In this document: positions 1-7,336 of the stretch, piece after piece
Position numbering within the stretch: the stretch's first letter is position 1
How the letters are laid out: every line of letters starts with the position of its first letter
NCBI GenBank assembly: GCA_023433505.1
Contig: JAEZCO010000053.1
Location: 1 to 64,000 of the forward strand
Length of the DNA stretch: 64,000 bases
Source: Bacillota bacterium
GTDB lineage: Bacteria > Bacillota > Clostridia > Acetivibrionales > DTU013
Direction: 5' to 3'
The notes under the pieces: model-generated
What the model was told of the DNA's origin: nothing
The model's database searches: none
What the model saw: only the letters and a program-made list of their open reading frames with translations
Position numbers and translations under genes: made by a program

Positions 1-32
1 AGGGATGGCGAATGACAAGCGCCCGCATTGAG

Positions 33-85
33 TACTACATCGCTCATATCAGTTAAAATAATATTTCATAATGAGCGATGTAGTA
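33..85. repeat. Perfect 15-bp inverted repeat (hairpin)
   Basis: TACTACATCGCTCAT at 33-47 is exactly complementary to 71-85, with a 23-nt AT-rich loop. There is no T-run typical of a terminator, and whatever lies to the left is outside the window. Confidence 0.7.
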
Positions 86-214
86 TTCTGAACGAGCCTG
101 GACATTACAGCCTGCCCATGACGGAGCTTGATGCAGGGATTAGCAGTCATGTCCGCCCATTTTCCTGAAAGTCAGCAGGATCCCTTTCTAGCCAAGAATA
201 GCATCTTGGAATTG

Positions 215-252
215 GAGATTGCCACGCTTCACTGCGTTCGCTCGCAATGACA
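215..252 (+). repeat. Repeat family A, copy 1
   Basis: A 38-bp segment beginning GAGATTGCC and ending CGCTCGCAATGACA. It matches 22998-23035 at 36 of 38 positions. The second copy forms one arm of a 100-bp palindrome; this copy is a single arm. Confidence 0.75.
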
Positions 253-260
253 CACACATG

Positions 261-308
261 CTAACACACCCGCAGTGTGAAAACTCAGAAGAGTTTCACT
301 GCAATGAC
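261..308 (+). repeat. Repeat family B, copy 1
   Basis: Begins CTAACACACC and contains GTGAAAACTC...GAGTTTCAC, which can fold as a small hairpin. It is closely matched at 10083-10129, and looser similarity continues past both copies for about 30 bp. Its position between genes suggests a short dispersed element. Confidence 0.65.
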
Positions 309-528
309 AAACGCTCTACCACTAGGACGGACATTTTACTGTGCATAATCAAATAATTTCACACTATCAAACAATTTCGCACCACCCTACTTATGCGAGT
401 AACTTGTTTAAAACAAAATATATCTATTTTAAAAAATAAAAACACCCATAAACACAAATAGTTCTTGAATTTTGGTCAATTTCAATGTAATATTATTCTA
501 TAAGCTTAATAAAAATATGAAATATTAA

Positions 529-542
529 GTTATGCGTATAAC
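529..542. promoter_or_regulatory. Candidate LacI-type operator O1
   Basis: GTTATGCGTATAAC is palindromic at six of seven pairs around a central CG, the usual geometry of LacI-family operators. It sits 23 bp upstream of the regulator's start codon, fitting autorepression. A related site lies at 1595-1608. Confidence 0.5.
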
Positions 543-564
543 TTATAATCGATCCGGAGGTTTT

Positions 565-1578
565 ATGAGGGGCAGTAGAGCGGAGGTTGCAAAACGGGCA
601 GGTGTATCAACAGCAACAGTCTCATATGTGCTTAACAACAAAGGAAACGTATCTGAAGAGACTCGGCAGAAGGTTCATCATGCTATTAAGGAATTGGACT
701 ATAAGCCCAATTTGATTGCAAGGAGCCTTGTTACCAATGAGACCATGCAATTAGGGATCGTTCTCAATGATATCGTAAACCCTTTCTTTGGAGAAATAAT
801 CATGGGATTTGAGAATGCAGCCATTGATCATGGATATTTTGTCAATGTCTGCACAGGCTATAAAAATCTTGATGCCTATTATGACAATTTTATTTCAAGA
901 AGAATAGACGGACTGTTTGTTGCTGCCATATCCAGCAAGTTCCATATGGAGAAAATATATAATCTGGTTGACGCCGGGATAAAGGTAGTAATCAGCGGAA
1001 ATCCCCAGGTTGATATGAAGCGGGTGTCCTCACTTGAAACAGATTGTGTTGGCGCAATGGATCAGGCTGTTTCATATCTTGTCGGTCTTGGGCACAAGGA
1101 TATCGCTTTTGTAAGCGGCATTTCAAGATCCCTTAAGTTTGACAGCAGACTGGACGGGTATCTTCTGGCAGTAAAAAAGTTTGGGCTACCGTGTCAGGAT
1201 TCTCTGTTGATTGATGGAACGGCTCCGTATGATACAAATGTCCAGGATGGTTATAATCTTACCAGGAAGCTGATCGCATCCAAAAAACACTTCACTGCAA
1301 TTATAGGTACAAATGACCTTATGGCTATCGGAGCCATCAAGGCATTGAATGAAGCAGGCTACAACGTGCCTGAGGATGTATCTGTAATGGGCTTTGATGA
1401 TATCTATCTTGGGACTATCTGGAAGCCGTATCTTACAACCATGTCTGTCTCAAAGACCCAGATTGGACAAAAAGCCTTTGAATTCCTTTATTCCAACATC
1501 AAGCATGGCAATACCGGTTTTTATATGAGCAAATATGAACTGCTTATACGTGAATCAACAGGTCTTTGCAGACTGTAA
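565..1578 (+). CDS. LacI-family transcriptional regulator
   Basis: A 337-residue repressor-type protein. Residues about 4-55 form the LacI helix-turn-helix (AEVAKRAGVSTATVSYVLNN) and hinge; the rest is a periplasmic-binding-protein-like effector domain ending in the usual GFDD...LTT region. The ATG at 565 is chosen because it follows GGAGG with good spacing; an in-frame ATG at 532 lies inside the candidate operator and has no ribosome site. The gene precedes a sugar ABC operon on the same strand, so a sugar-responsive local regulator is likely (inference). The effector cannot be read from the sequence. Confidence 0.93.
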   Translation: MRGSRAEVAKRAGVSTATVSYVLNNKGNVSEETRQKVHHAIKELDYKPNLIARSLVTNETMQLGIVLNDIVNPFFGEIIMGFENAAIDHGYFVNVCTGYKNLDAYYDNFISRRIDGLFVAAISSKFHMEKIYNLVDAGIKVVISGNPQVDMKRVSSLETDCVGAMDQAVSYLVGLGHKDIAFVSGISRSLKFDSRLDGYLLAVKKFGLPCQDSLLIDGTAPYDTNVQDGYNLTRKLIASKKHFTAIIGTNDLMAIGAIKALNEAGYNVPEDVSVMGFDDIYLGTIWKPYLTTMSVSKTQIGQKAFEFLYSNIKHGNTGFYMSKYELLIRESTGLCRL

Positions 1579-1594
1579 AATTTTTTACGTGCAG

Positions 1595-1608
1595 GTTACG
1601 CGCGTAAT
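1595..1608. promoter_or_regulatory. Candidate LacI-type operator O2
   Basis: GTTACGCGCGTAAT contains the perfect 12-bp palindrome TTACGCGCGTAA with central CG and matches the site at 529-542 at 10 of 14 positions. It lies just after the regulator gene and ahead of the ABC operon leader, so it could control the operon promoter. Confidence 0.5.
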
Positions 1609-1689
1609 CAAAAAAATCAATAGAAAGATGAAAGGAGGATGGGTTGATAACCGCATGAAGGGGGTGAGTAGGATAAATCGTAATAAAAA

Positions 1690-1748
1690 GAACTGAGAAT
1701 TCCTTTATATGGGCACCGTGCTACCGGAGGACCAAGGAAAGCCAGTTC
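1690..1748 (+). ncRNA. Candidate structured leader element
   Basis: Nested complementary arms: GAACTG (1690-1695) with CAGTTC (1743-1748), then TTCCTT (1700-1705) with AAGGAA (1734-1739). The enclosed 28 nt are GC-rich, unlike the surroundings. It lies in the long 5' region of the sugar operon, about 50 nt ahead of a terminator-like hairpin. I do not recognise it as a known riboswitch class. Confidence 0.35.
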
Positions 1749-1794
1749 ACAAGCAATTATATCACAAAATCTGTTAGGACTGCAAAGGTAAGTG

Positions 1795-1829
1795 AAAGCA
1801 TTACAAAAAGAGTGTTTTTGATGCTTTTT
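1795..1829 (+). terminator. Terminator-like hairpin before the sugar ABC operon
   Basis: AAAGCA (1795-1800) pairs with TGCTTT (1822-1827) and CAAAAA (1804-1809) pairs with TTTTTG (1815-1820), followed by a short T-run. Only 35 bp separate it from the next start codon, too little for a promoter. It may end the regulator transcript or act as an attenuator. Confidence 0.45.
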
Positions 1830-1864
1830 CGCGATGAAAACCAATTAAAATCAGGAGGACGATT

Positions 1865-3484
1865 ATGTTAATAAATAGTAGGATTTTCGCCATCATCTTA
1901 TCTGTGGTTATTATTTTAACATTTGCTTTCAGCGGATGTGGCTCACAAAAAAATGCAGAAACAACGCTTAAAATGCAGACTACAGGACAAGAAACAGGTC
2001 AGAGTACAGCCCCTGTGGAGCAGCAGGTTAGCTGGGATAAGAATGTACAAAAGACAATCGTTTTATCCACAATCAATGGTTATTACACAACGGCCTTACA
2101 AGAGATAGCAAAGGATTATACGGCACTGCATCCTGAAACAAAGGTCAGTGTGGAGATTATTGCTGATAATGATACTTACAAGACTAACTTCAATACCAAA
2201 ATGGCTGCTGATAAAACAACTGCACCGGATATCATCCATGTAAACCTTGTTGTTAACAGCGATGCAGATATCGGACCCTATATGGAAAAAGGATGGATCG
2301 CTCCTTTAAGTGATCTGCTGGATGAACCCAATCCTTATAATGCCGGCCTCAGCGTTAAGGATGCCTTTGAAGATCAGACCCAGCTGAAGAAAGCAATTTA
2401 CAGCACAGGTAAAGTGGCTTTCCTGCCCTTTGACCTGGTTGGTGTCGGATTCTTTTATAACAAGGATGCCTTTGAAAAGGCAGGAGCCAAAGAACCGGCT
2501 ACATATGAAGATTTGATCGAAGCATGTACAAAGCTTCAAACTGCTGGATATAAAAATCCGCTGGGCGCTTCTGCATTTGCAGACTGGATAAGACAAGACC
2601 TGTATGATTGGGCGTTTAAAAAATATGTACCCGAGATCATATCACTTCCGGGCGACGCAAGATATGATGAAAAGACCATGTCAGCCAATGTATCTTTAAA
2701 ATATGATCCCAATGATCCTAATTTCGATGCTTTCGCCGTGACTGACGATGAAAAGCTTACCCTTTTTAAAAAGAATTTCAACAGAAATAATGATGCAGCG
2801 AAAAAAATATGGTCAACCTTCAATTCGGTTGCACAGTTTTTCCAGACCGGCTGGTCAGACTCTGATGAAAACCAGACCTATACGGATTTTGTTGGCGGAA
2901 AGGTTCCGATTTTCCTTTCAGGCAGTTGGAATGTAGGTAAAATATTGGGTGATATGAAAAAACTTCCTGACGACAAGAAATTCAAATGGGGTACCTTTAA
3001 ATTCCCCAAATTTGCACAGGCGGATCCAAATTTTGAAGGTGATCCAAGAGGTTTATTGGTTGCAGGTCATAGACTCGGTCTGACACAAAAGGATGATAAG
3101 GATTTGATGATGCGTTCGGCAGATTTCTTAAAATACTTGTATTCACCTTCTATAGCCGCGAAAGTATATGATGTCACAGTACAAAATGGAGAACTTGTAC
3201 AAGGACCTTCTTTGATTAAGGGTGTTCAGCTCAGTGATGAGGTAAATTCATATCTGGACGGGTTTAAGGTTGCAGGCAGCATGAATTTCGCTCTGGTCAA
3301 TATGGAAGAACAGCAGCTTCCCGCTGATCAAGCTGTTTTCAAGGATTTAAAGGTTAAATTCTCATTAGGAAGGGTTACCTGGGATCAATTTTATACCGAA
3401 AATGAAAAAATCATTATGAAATTTATTGATGATACCATTAAAACAAATAAATATGATCTTGATCCGAAAACACTGGATAAATAG
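1865..3484 (+). CDS. Sugar ABC transporter substrate-binding lipoprotein
   Basis: A 539-residue extracytoplasmic binding protein. A hydrophobic signal segment ends in lipobox FSGC with the lipidated cysteine at residue 25, followed by a Thr/Gln-rich linker. The body has features of the family-1 carbohydrate binding proteins (FFYNKDAFEKAGAKEPATYEDL, then GKVPIFLSGSWN). An AGGAGGACG site precedes the ATG at 1865. It is longer than the roughly 420-450 residues typical of the family. Two permease genes follow, but there is no ATPase gene nearby; Firmicutes sugar importers of this type often share an MsmX-like ATPase encoded elsewhere. The substrate is unknown. Confidence 0.93.
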   Translation: MLINSRIFAIILSVVIILTFAFSGCGSQKNAETTLKMQTTGQETGQSTAPVEQQVSWDKNVQKTIVLSTINGYYTTALQEIAKDYTALHPETKVSVEIIADNDTYKTNFNTKMAADKTTAPDIIHVNLVVNSDADIGPYMEKGWIAPLSDLLDEPNPYNAGLSVKDAFEDQTQLKKAIYSTGKVAFLPFDLVGVGFFYNKDAFEKAGAKEPATYEDLIEACTKLQTAGYKNPLGASAFADWIRQDLYDWAFKKYVPEIISLPGDARYDEKTMSANVSLKYDPNDPNFDAFAVTDDEKLTLFKKNFNRNNDAAKKIWSTFNSVAQFFQTGWSDSDENQTYTDFVGGKVPIFLSGSWNVGKILGDMKKLPDDKKFKWGTFKFPKFAQADPNFEGDPRGLLVAGHRLGLTQKDDKDLMMRSADFLKYLYSPSIAAKVYDVTVQNGELVQGPSLIKGVQLSDEVNSYLDGFKVAGSMNFALVNMEEQQLPADQAVFKDLKVKFSLGRVTWDQFYTENEKIIMKFIDDTIKTNKYDLDPKTLDK

Positions 3485-3502
3485 GCATTGAATTTGTACC
3501 AA

Positions 3503-3537
3503 GGGGCGGAAGGAGGAACAAGGCTGATTTCCGCCCC
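3503..3537 (+). repeat. Intercistronic hairpin after binding-protein gene
   Basis: GGGGCGGAA (3503-3511) is exactly complementary to 3529-3537. It lies between the binding-protein and first permease genes. Such hairpins can protect the upstream mRNA or partly stop transcription, giving more binding protein than permease. No T-run follows directly. Confidence 0.7.
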
Positions 3538-3567
3538 TGCTTTGATAAACTTGTTTTAGGAGGCCTT

Positions 3568-4446
3568 ATGACTTATAAGAATCGAATTAAACCCTATTTA
3601 TTCATACTCCCATCGCTGGTTTTTATAGGGATATTTTTTTACTATCCTGTATTGACTGCAATATTCAGTTCTTTTACAGATTTGAAGCTTGGCTACAAGC
3701 CAAATTTCATTGGTTTGAAAAACTATCTGGATGTATTTACAAACAAGGTTCTGATCGTAGGTTTTTTTAATCAATTGCTGCTCACCGGATCAGATGTCTT
3801 TAAAAGCTTGTTCTTTCCTCTGCTGGCCGCAGAGCTCCTGTTTTTTATCCGGTATAAAAAGCTTGCAGATTTCTTGAAGACTTTGTTTGTTGTTCCAATG
3901 CTGGTACCTGGTATTGTTATTATTTTAATGTGGATATATATCTATAATCAGAATTTCGGACTCATCAACAGTGTTCTTGATTTTGTAGGGTCAGGTCAAT
4001 TTAAGCATGCGTGGCTGCGAGAAGAAAGTACCGCTTTGTGGTCGGTGATCGGAATGGGATTTCCCTTTGTATCCGGCCTGTACTTCCTTATTTTTCATGC
4101 CGGACTAGGACAGATTTCTGGGGAAATAGCCGAGGCAGCGACCATCGACGGCTGCAAATCAATCCAGATTGTAAGATACATCCATCTCCCACTGATTGTT
4201 CCACACATGGCATCTGTTTGCACTCTCTCAATCATTGGAAGCCTGCAGGATTTTGTCAAAATACTGGTGACAACAAAAGGGGGACCGGGATATTCGACTT
4301 ATACACCTGCCCTATATATGTACGACACAGCTTTTCAGAGCCAGCAAATGGGCTATGCATCAGCTATTGGAGTGATCCTGTTTATTATCATTATTTCATT
4401 GACATTGATTAGTATGAAGGCTTCCAAAAAAGTATCAGATCATTAA
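3568..4446 (+). CDS. ABC sugar permease, MalF/UgpA type
   Basis: A 292-residue polytopic membrane protein of the carbohydrate-uptake permease family. The first membrane segment is near residues 10-30, and the ATPase-contact (EAA) loop reads EIAEAATIDGCKSIQIVRYIHLPL near residues 190-210. GGPGYSTYTPALYMY follows, typical of the first permease of such pairs. An AGGAGG site precedes the ATG at 3568. It would form the import channel with the next gene product. Confidence 0.93.
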   Translation: MTYKNRIKPYLFILPSLVFIGIFFYYPVLTAIFSSFTDLKLGYKPNFIGLKNYLDVFTNKVLIVGFFNQLLLTGSDVFKSLFFPLLAAELLFFIRYKKLADFLKTLFVVPMLVPGIVIILMWIYIYNQNFGLINSVLDFVGSGQFKHAWLREESTALWSVIGMGFPFVSGLYFLIFHAGLGQISGEIAEAATIDGCKSIQIVRYIHLPLIVPHMASVCTLSIIGSLQDFVKILVTTKGGPGYSTYTPALYMYDTAFQSQQMGYASAIGVILFIIIISLTLISMKASKKVSDH

Positions 4447-4460
4447 GGAGTGAATCTTGT

Positions 4461-5309
4461 TTGAGTACATTAATAGAAGATAGACGCAAACTTACGGTTG
4501 GATATTGGTTTGCAAGACTTTTAACCGTTTTACTGGTATTTTTCACGTTTGTCCCTTTTTTACTCATGCTTTTTATGTCAGTTAAGGACAGCACGAGTAT
4601 ACAGTTTAATTTTTGGGCCTTGCCGGAACAAATAAAAATTGAAAACTATATCAATGCTTTTAGCGGAGTGATCAAGCCTATATTCAACTCACTGCTGATC
4701 GGTGCTTTGTCGATTGCAGGAATTGTAATCCTGTCTTCTTTGGCAGGGTATTCATTTGGAAGATATGATTTTCCGAATAAGGATCTATGCTATTTTGCGA
4801 TTATTGCAGTCATGATGATTCCCGGTATTTTGATGATGGTTCCACAATTCCTTGTAATTGTAAAGCTTCACTTGCTAAACAGCTATTGGGGGCTTATTCT
4901 TCCATACATTGCAGGAATGCAGATTTTCGGGATACTGATCTCCCGCTCCTTCTTTGCATCCATTCCCAATGAAATGTTTGAAGCTGCAAGAATCGAAGGA
5001 GCTGGGGAGCTTTATGCCTTGTTGAAGATTGCACTGCCCATCTCTACTCCTATAATGATCACCATCGGCATCACAAGCCTTATATCGGTTTACAATGATT
5101 ATGTGTGGCCAAGGCTTATTTTAAGCGGTGAAGAAAAAAAGACCTTTTGCATGGCAGTTGTAACCCTGTCTACGGGCAGAGGCGGCAATGTGGATTATGG
5201 ATTGACCTGTGCAGGATATGTCCTTGGCTCAATCCCAATGTTTATTATAACCAGATTGTGCTTGAAGCAGTTTTTATATGGCATGCTGGAAGGAGCAATC
5301 AAAGCCTGA
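4461..5309 (+). CDS. ABC sugar permease, MalG/UgpE type
   Basis: A 282-residue polytopic membrane protein. Its EAA loop (EMFEAARIEGAGELYALLKIALPIS) and C-terminal 'F.YGMLEGAIKA' ending are typical of the second permease of sugar importers. The start is a TTG at 4461, preceded by AAGGAG with about 10-bp spacing. It begins 14 bp after the preceding gene, so the two permeases are probably co-expressed and form a heterodimer. Confidence 0.92.
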   Translation: MSTLIEDRRKLTVGYWFARLLTVLLVFFTFVPFLLMLFMSVKDSTSIQFNFWALPEQIKIENYINAFSGVIKPIFNSLLIGALSIAGIVILSSLAGYSFGRYDFPNKDLCYFAIIAVMMIPGILMMVPQFLVIVKLHLLNSYWGLILPYIAGMQIFGILISRSFFASIPNEMFEAARIEGAGELYALLKIALPISTPIMITIGITSLISVYNDYVWPRLILSGEEKKTFCMAVVTLSTGRGGNVDYGLTCAGYVLGSIPMFIITRLCLKQFLYGMLEGAIKA

Positions 5310-5338
5310 CGACGTAAGCTGACAGCTTGGAGGATAAA

Positions 5339-7270
5339 ATGCGGATTTGGAAAAGTAATTTAGAGGATGATGGCAGTATTCATGCCATAGGAAATGGTGA
5401 TATGCTGGTGTATGGGCAAGGGCCGAATATAGAAAACATTTATGGTCCTCCTTATAGTGCGCCTTCCTTTCTTTCCATGAATTTAACAGCAGGCAATACT
5501 GAATTGAAGTCCGAATCGGTTCGGATAAAAAATACTGCGGTTTGGGAGCATACGATTTACAATAAGGAATCACTTTGTGCAAAGATAATAGATTTTATGC
5601 TTCCGGATCAGAATGTTTTTATAAGAGAGTTTGATATACATTCGCATATTGAATTTTGCTTAAAACCTTCGAAAGTGACCAACACACATATCCTGAAGGA
5701 ATATTTCAAATATCTTGAAATCTGCGGGGATACGGTTCTGCTTGTCATACCTAAGGGTTCTGCTTTCTTTACCGGTGATACCATTGGCTGTGAACTGGAT
5801 ATAATGGTTACTTTGTTGGGAAATGCAAGATTAAGTAAAAACGCCGATGGAAATATTATCATAAGCCTTGGGGCCGGTAAAACCCGAATGCTTTTCAGCA
5901 GCGGTTATTCTATGCCTGAGGTGGTCAGTCAGTCAGAGGCGCTTATTAAGGCCGATACCATGAAGCTGATAAAAAAAACAAAGGAATTCTGGAACAGGTT
6001 TTCTTTGAGAAGACATGACTTTACCGGAATGCTGGATGAAAAATATCCGTATAAGGAAAAAATCCTTGATGCCATTGATAGTGTATCTGTGCTGGTAAAA
6101 TGCCAGCAATCCAGATCCGGAGGCGTATCGGCGGGACCTTTGTACAATATGGCCTATGTAAGGGATCAGTCCGGAGTATTGAGAGGCTTGCTGGCACTTG
6201 GATATTTTGAAGAGGCAAAGGCGATACTTCTGTTTTGGTTAAAAAAGTGGAATTTATTCGGTAATCTTTTTAATGCGGAAGGCATGGGGAATAATGGTGC
6301 CAGGTTGTTCTTCACCAATGATGAGGTGGAAATTCCCGCATATTTGATTCTAAATTGCTTTATATATGCAAGCTATACAAAGGATAAACAGATTTTGATT
6401 GAAATGTTTCCAATGATGCTGTGGGCATTCGAGGTTCAACTGGGACACCTGGCAGGTGGAATGCTTGAGTTTAGTTGTGATGAAACATACATCGCAGGAG
6501 GGGCTTTCCCGAAACACCTGATGTATCACGGCTCTGCAGAAGCTACATTGCTTTTTATCACCGGAGGCGAAGCATTTCTGGCGTTTGCCGGGGAAAACCG
6601 CCTTTTGCAGGAAGAAAAGCTTTGTGAGTACAATGACAGGGTATCCTATGCGAAAAAACAATATAAGTACAATTTTATGAATAACGGGCTTTTATGTGCA
6701 AATAGTCCATTGAGAGAAAAGCTGGCAGGAAAGCCTCGTTTTAGGTTTGGTTTCTGCGAGGCTCATGAGATTCATGAGAATATTTTAACCCTTTCCTGGA
6801 CTGAACGCAACGCACAAGGCTATTATGTGTGTCCTGAGTGTATGAGACTTGAAATGAAAGAATTTGAGCATGGTGATAAAAGATATGTTCTTAACTCTGT
6901 AAGCCTGCTGCCGCTTTATGCAGGCAGTGATATGTTTGATTCGCAGGAGATTGAAAAAATACTGAAGCCATCCATTGAAATATTCAATGCAACTGGCAGG
7001 GTCCCATCCAATATAGAAGGACAGCGCTCTCTTGGCTATGATTACGGGTTGATGCTTTACAATATGGTGAAGCTGAAGCATCCTCTGAAGGAGCAGGTTT
7101 TGCAAAAGACACTGAGCCTTCTTGACTCAACGGGAGCCTGGGTTGAATATTATGATGGCGATTCGCCCTTCCATTGCAGATGCAGGGCATGGGAAAGCGC
7201 TATTAATATAGAGGGGGTGGTAGCGTATATAAAAAGCTGTAATGCTTCGGAAAGCTCCAAAAACCGGTAG
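5339..7270 (+). CDS. Cytoplasmic six-hairpin-type glycosidase-like protein
   Basis: A 643-residue protein without signal peptide. The N-terminal half looks like a beta-sandwich. From about residue 240 the sequence resembles the (alpha/alpha)6 barrels of glucoamylase/trehalase-like enzymes, with QQSRSGGVSAGPLYNMAYVRDQSG followed by alternating helical hairpins. The ATG at 5339 follows GGAGG; a TTG at 5327 overlaps that site and is less likely. Its place in the ABC operon suggests it breaks down the imported oligosaccharide, but substrate and bond are not determinable. Confidence is good for fold, low for reaction. Confidence 0.7.
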   Translation: MRIWKSNLEDDGSIHAIGNGDMLVYGQGPNIENIYGPPYSAPSFLSMNLTAGNTELKSESVRIKNTAVWEHTIYNKESLCAKIIDFMLPDQNVFIREFDIHSHIEFCLKPSKVTNTHILKEYFKYLEICGDTVLLVIPKGSAFFTGDTIGCELDIMVTLLGNARLSKNADGNIIISLGAGKTRMLFSSGYSMPEVVSQSEALIKADTMKLIKKTKEFWNRFSLRRHDFTGMLDEKYPYKEKILDAIDSVSVLVKCQQSRSGGVSAGPLYNMAYVRDQSGVLRGLLALGYFEEAKAILLFWLKKWNLFGNLFNAEGMGNNGARLFFTNDEVEIPAYLILNCFIYASYTKDKQILIEMFPMMLWAFEVQLGHLAGGMLEFSCDETYIAGGAFPKHLMYHGSAEATLLFITGGEAFLAFAGENRLLQEEKLCEYNDRVSYAKKQYKYNFMNNGLLCANSPLREKLAGKPRFRFGFCEAHEIHENILTLSWTERNAQGYYVCPECMRLEMKEFEHGDKRYVLNSVSLLPLYAGSDMFDSQEIEKILKPSIEIFNATGRVPSNIEGQRSLGYDYGLMLYNMVKLKHPLKEQVLQKTLSLLDSTGAWVEYYDGDSPFHCRCRAWESAINIEGVVAYIKSCNASESSKNR

Positions 7271-7336
7271 AAAACCATACAGCCTTGATCACATCGGTGT
7301 AAAAACTTGCTTTTATATTAAAAAGGAGATGTGAAT

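Larger units (their letters stand above)
1..528. repeat. Noncoding repeat-rich left flank
   Basis: No convincing gene is seen. The stretch holds a 15-bp perfect inverted repeat at 33-47 and 71-85, one copy of a 38-bp repeat (215-252) that recurs at 22998-23035, and one copy of a second family (261-308) that recurs at 10083-10129. An AT-rich stretch from about 400 on probably carries the promoter of the LacI-family gene. Confidence 0.6.

Noticed and set aside
1640..1694. Short leader peptide (ATG at 1655, 13 codons)
   Set aside because: GGAGG is 17 bases upstream, too far; no sign of regulatory codons such as runs of one amino acid.
1617..1844. 75-residue minus-strand frame in the sugar operon leader
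   Set aside because: No ribosome site, no domain, and it runs antisense through the structured leader and terminator-like hairpin.
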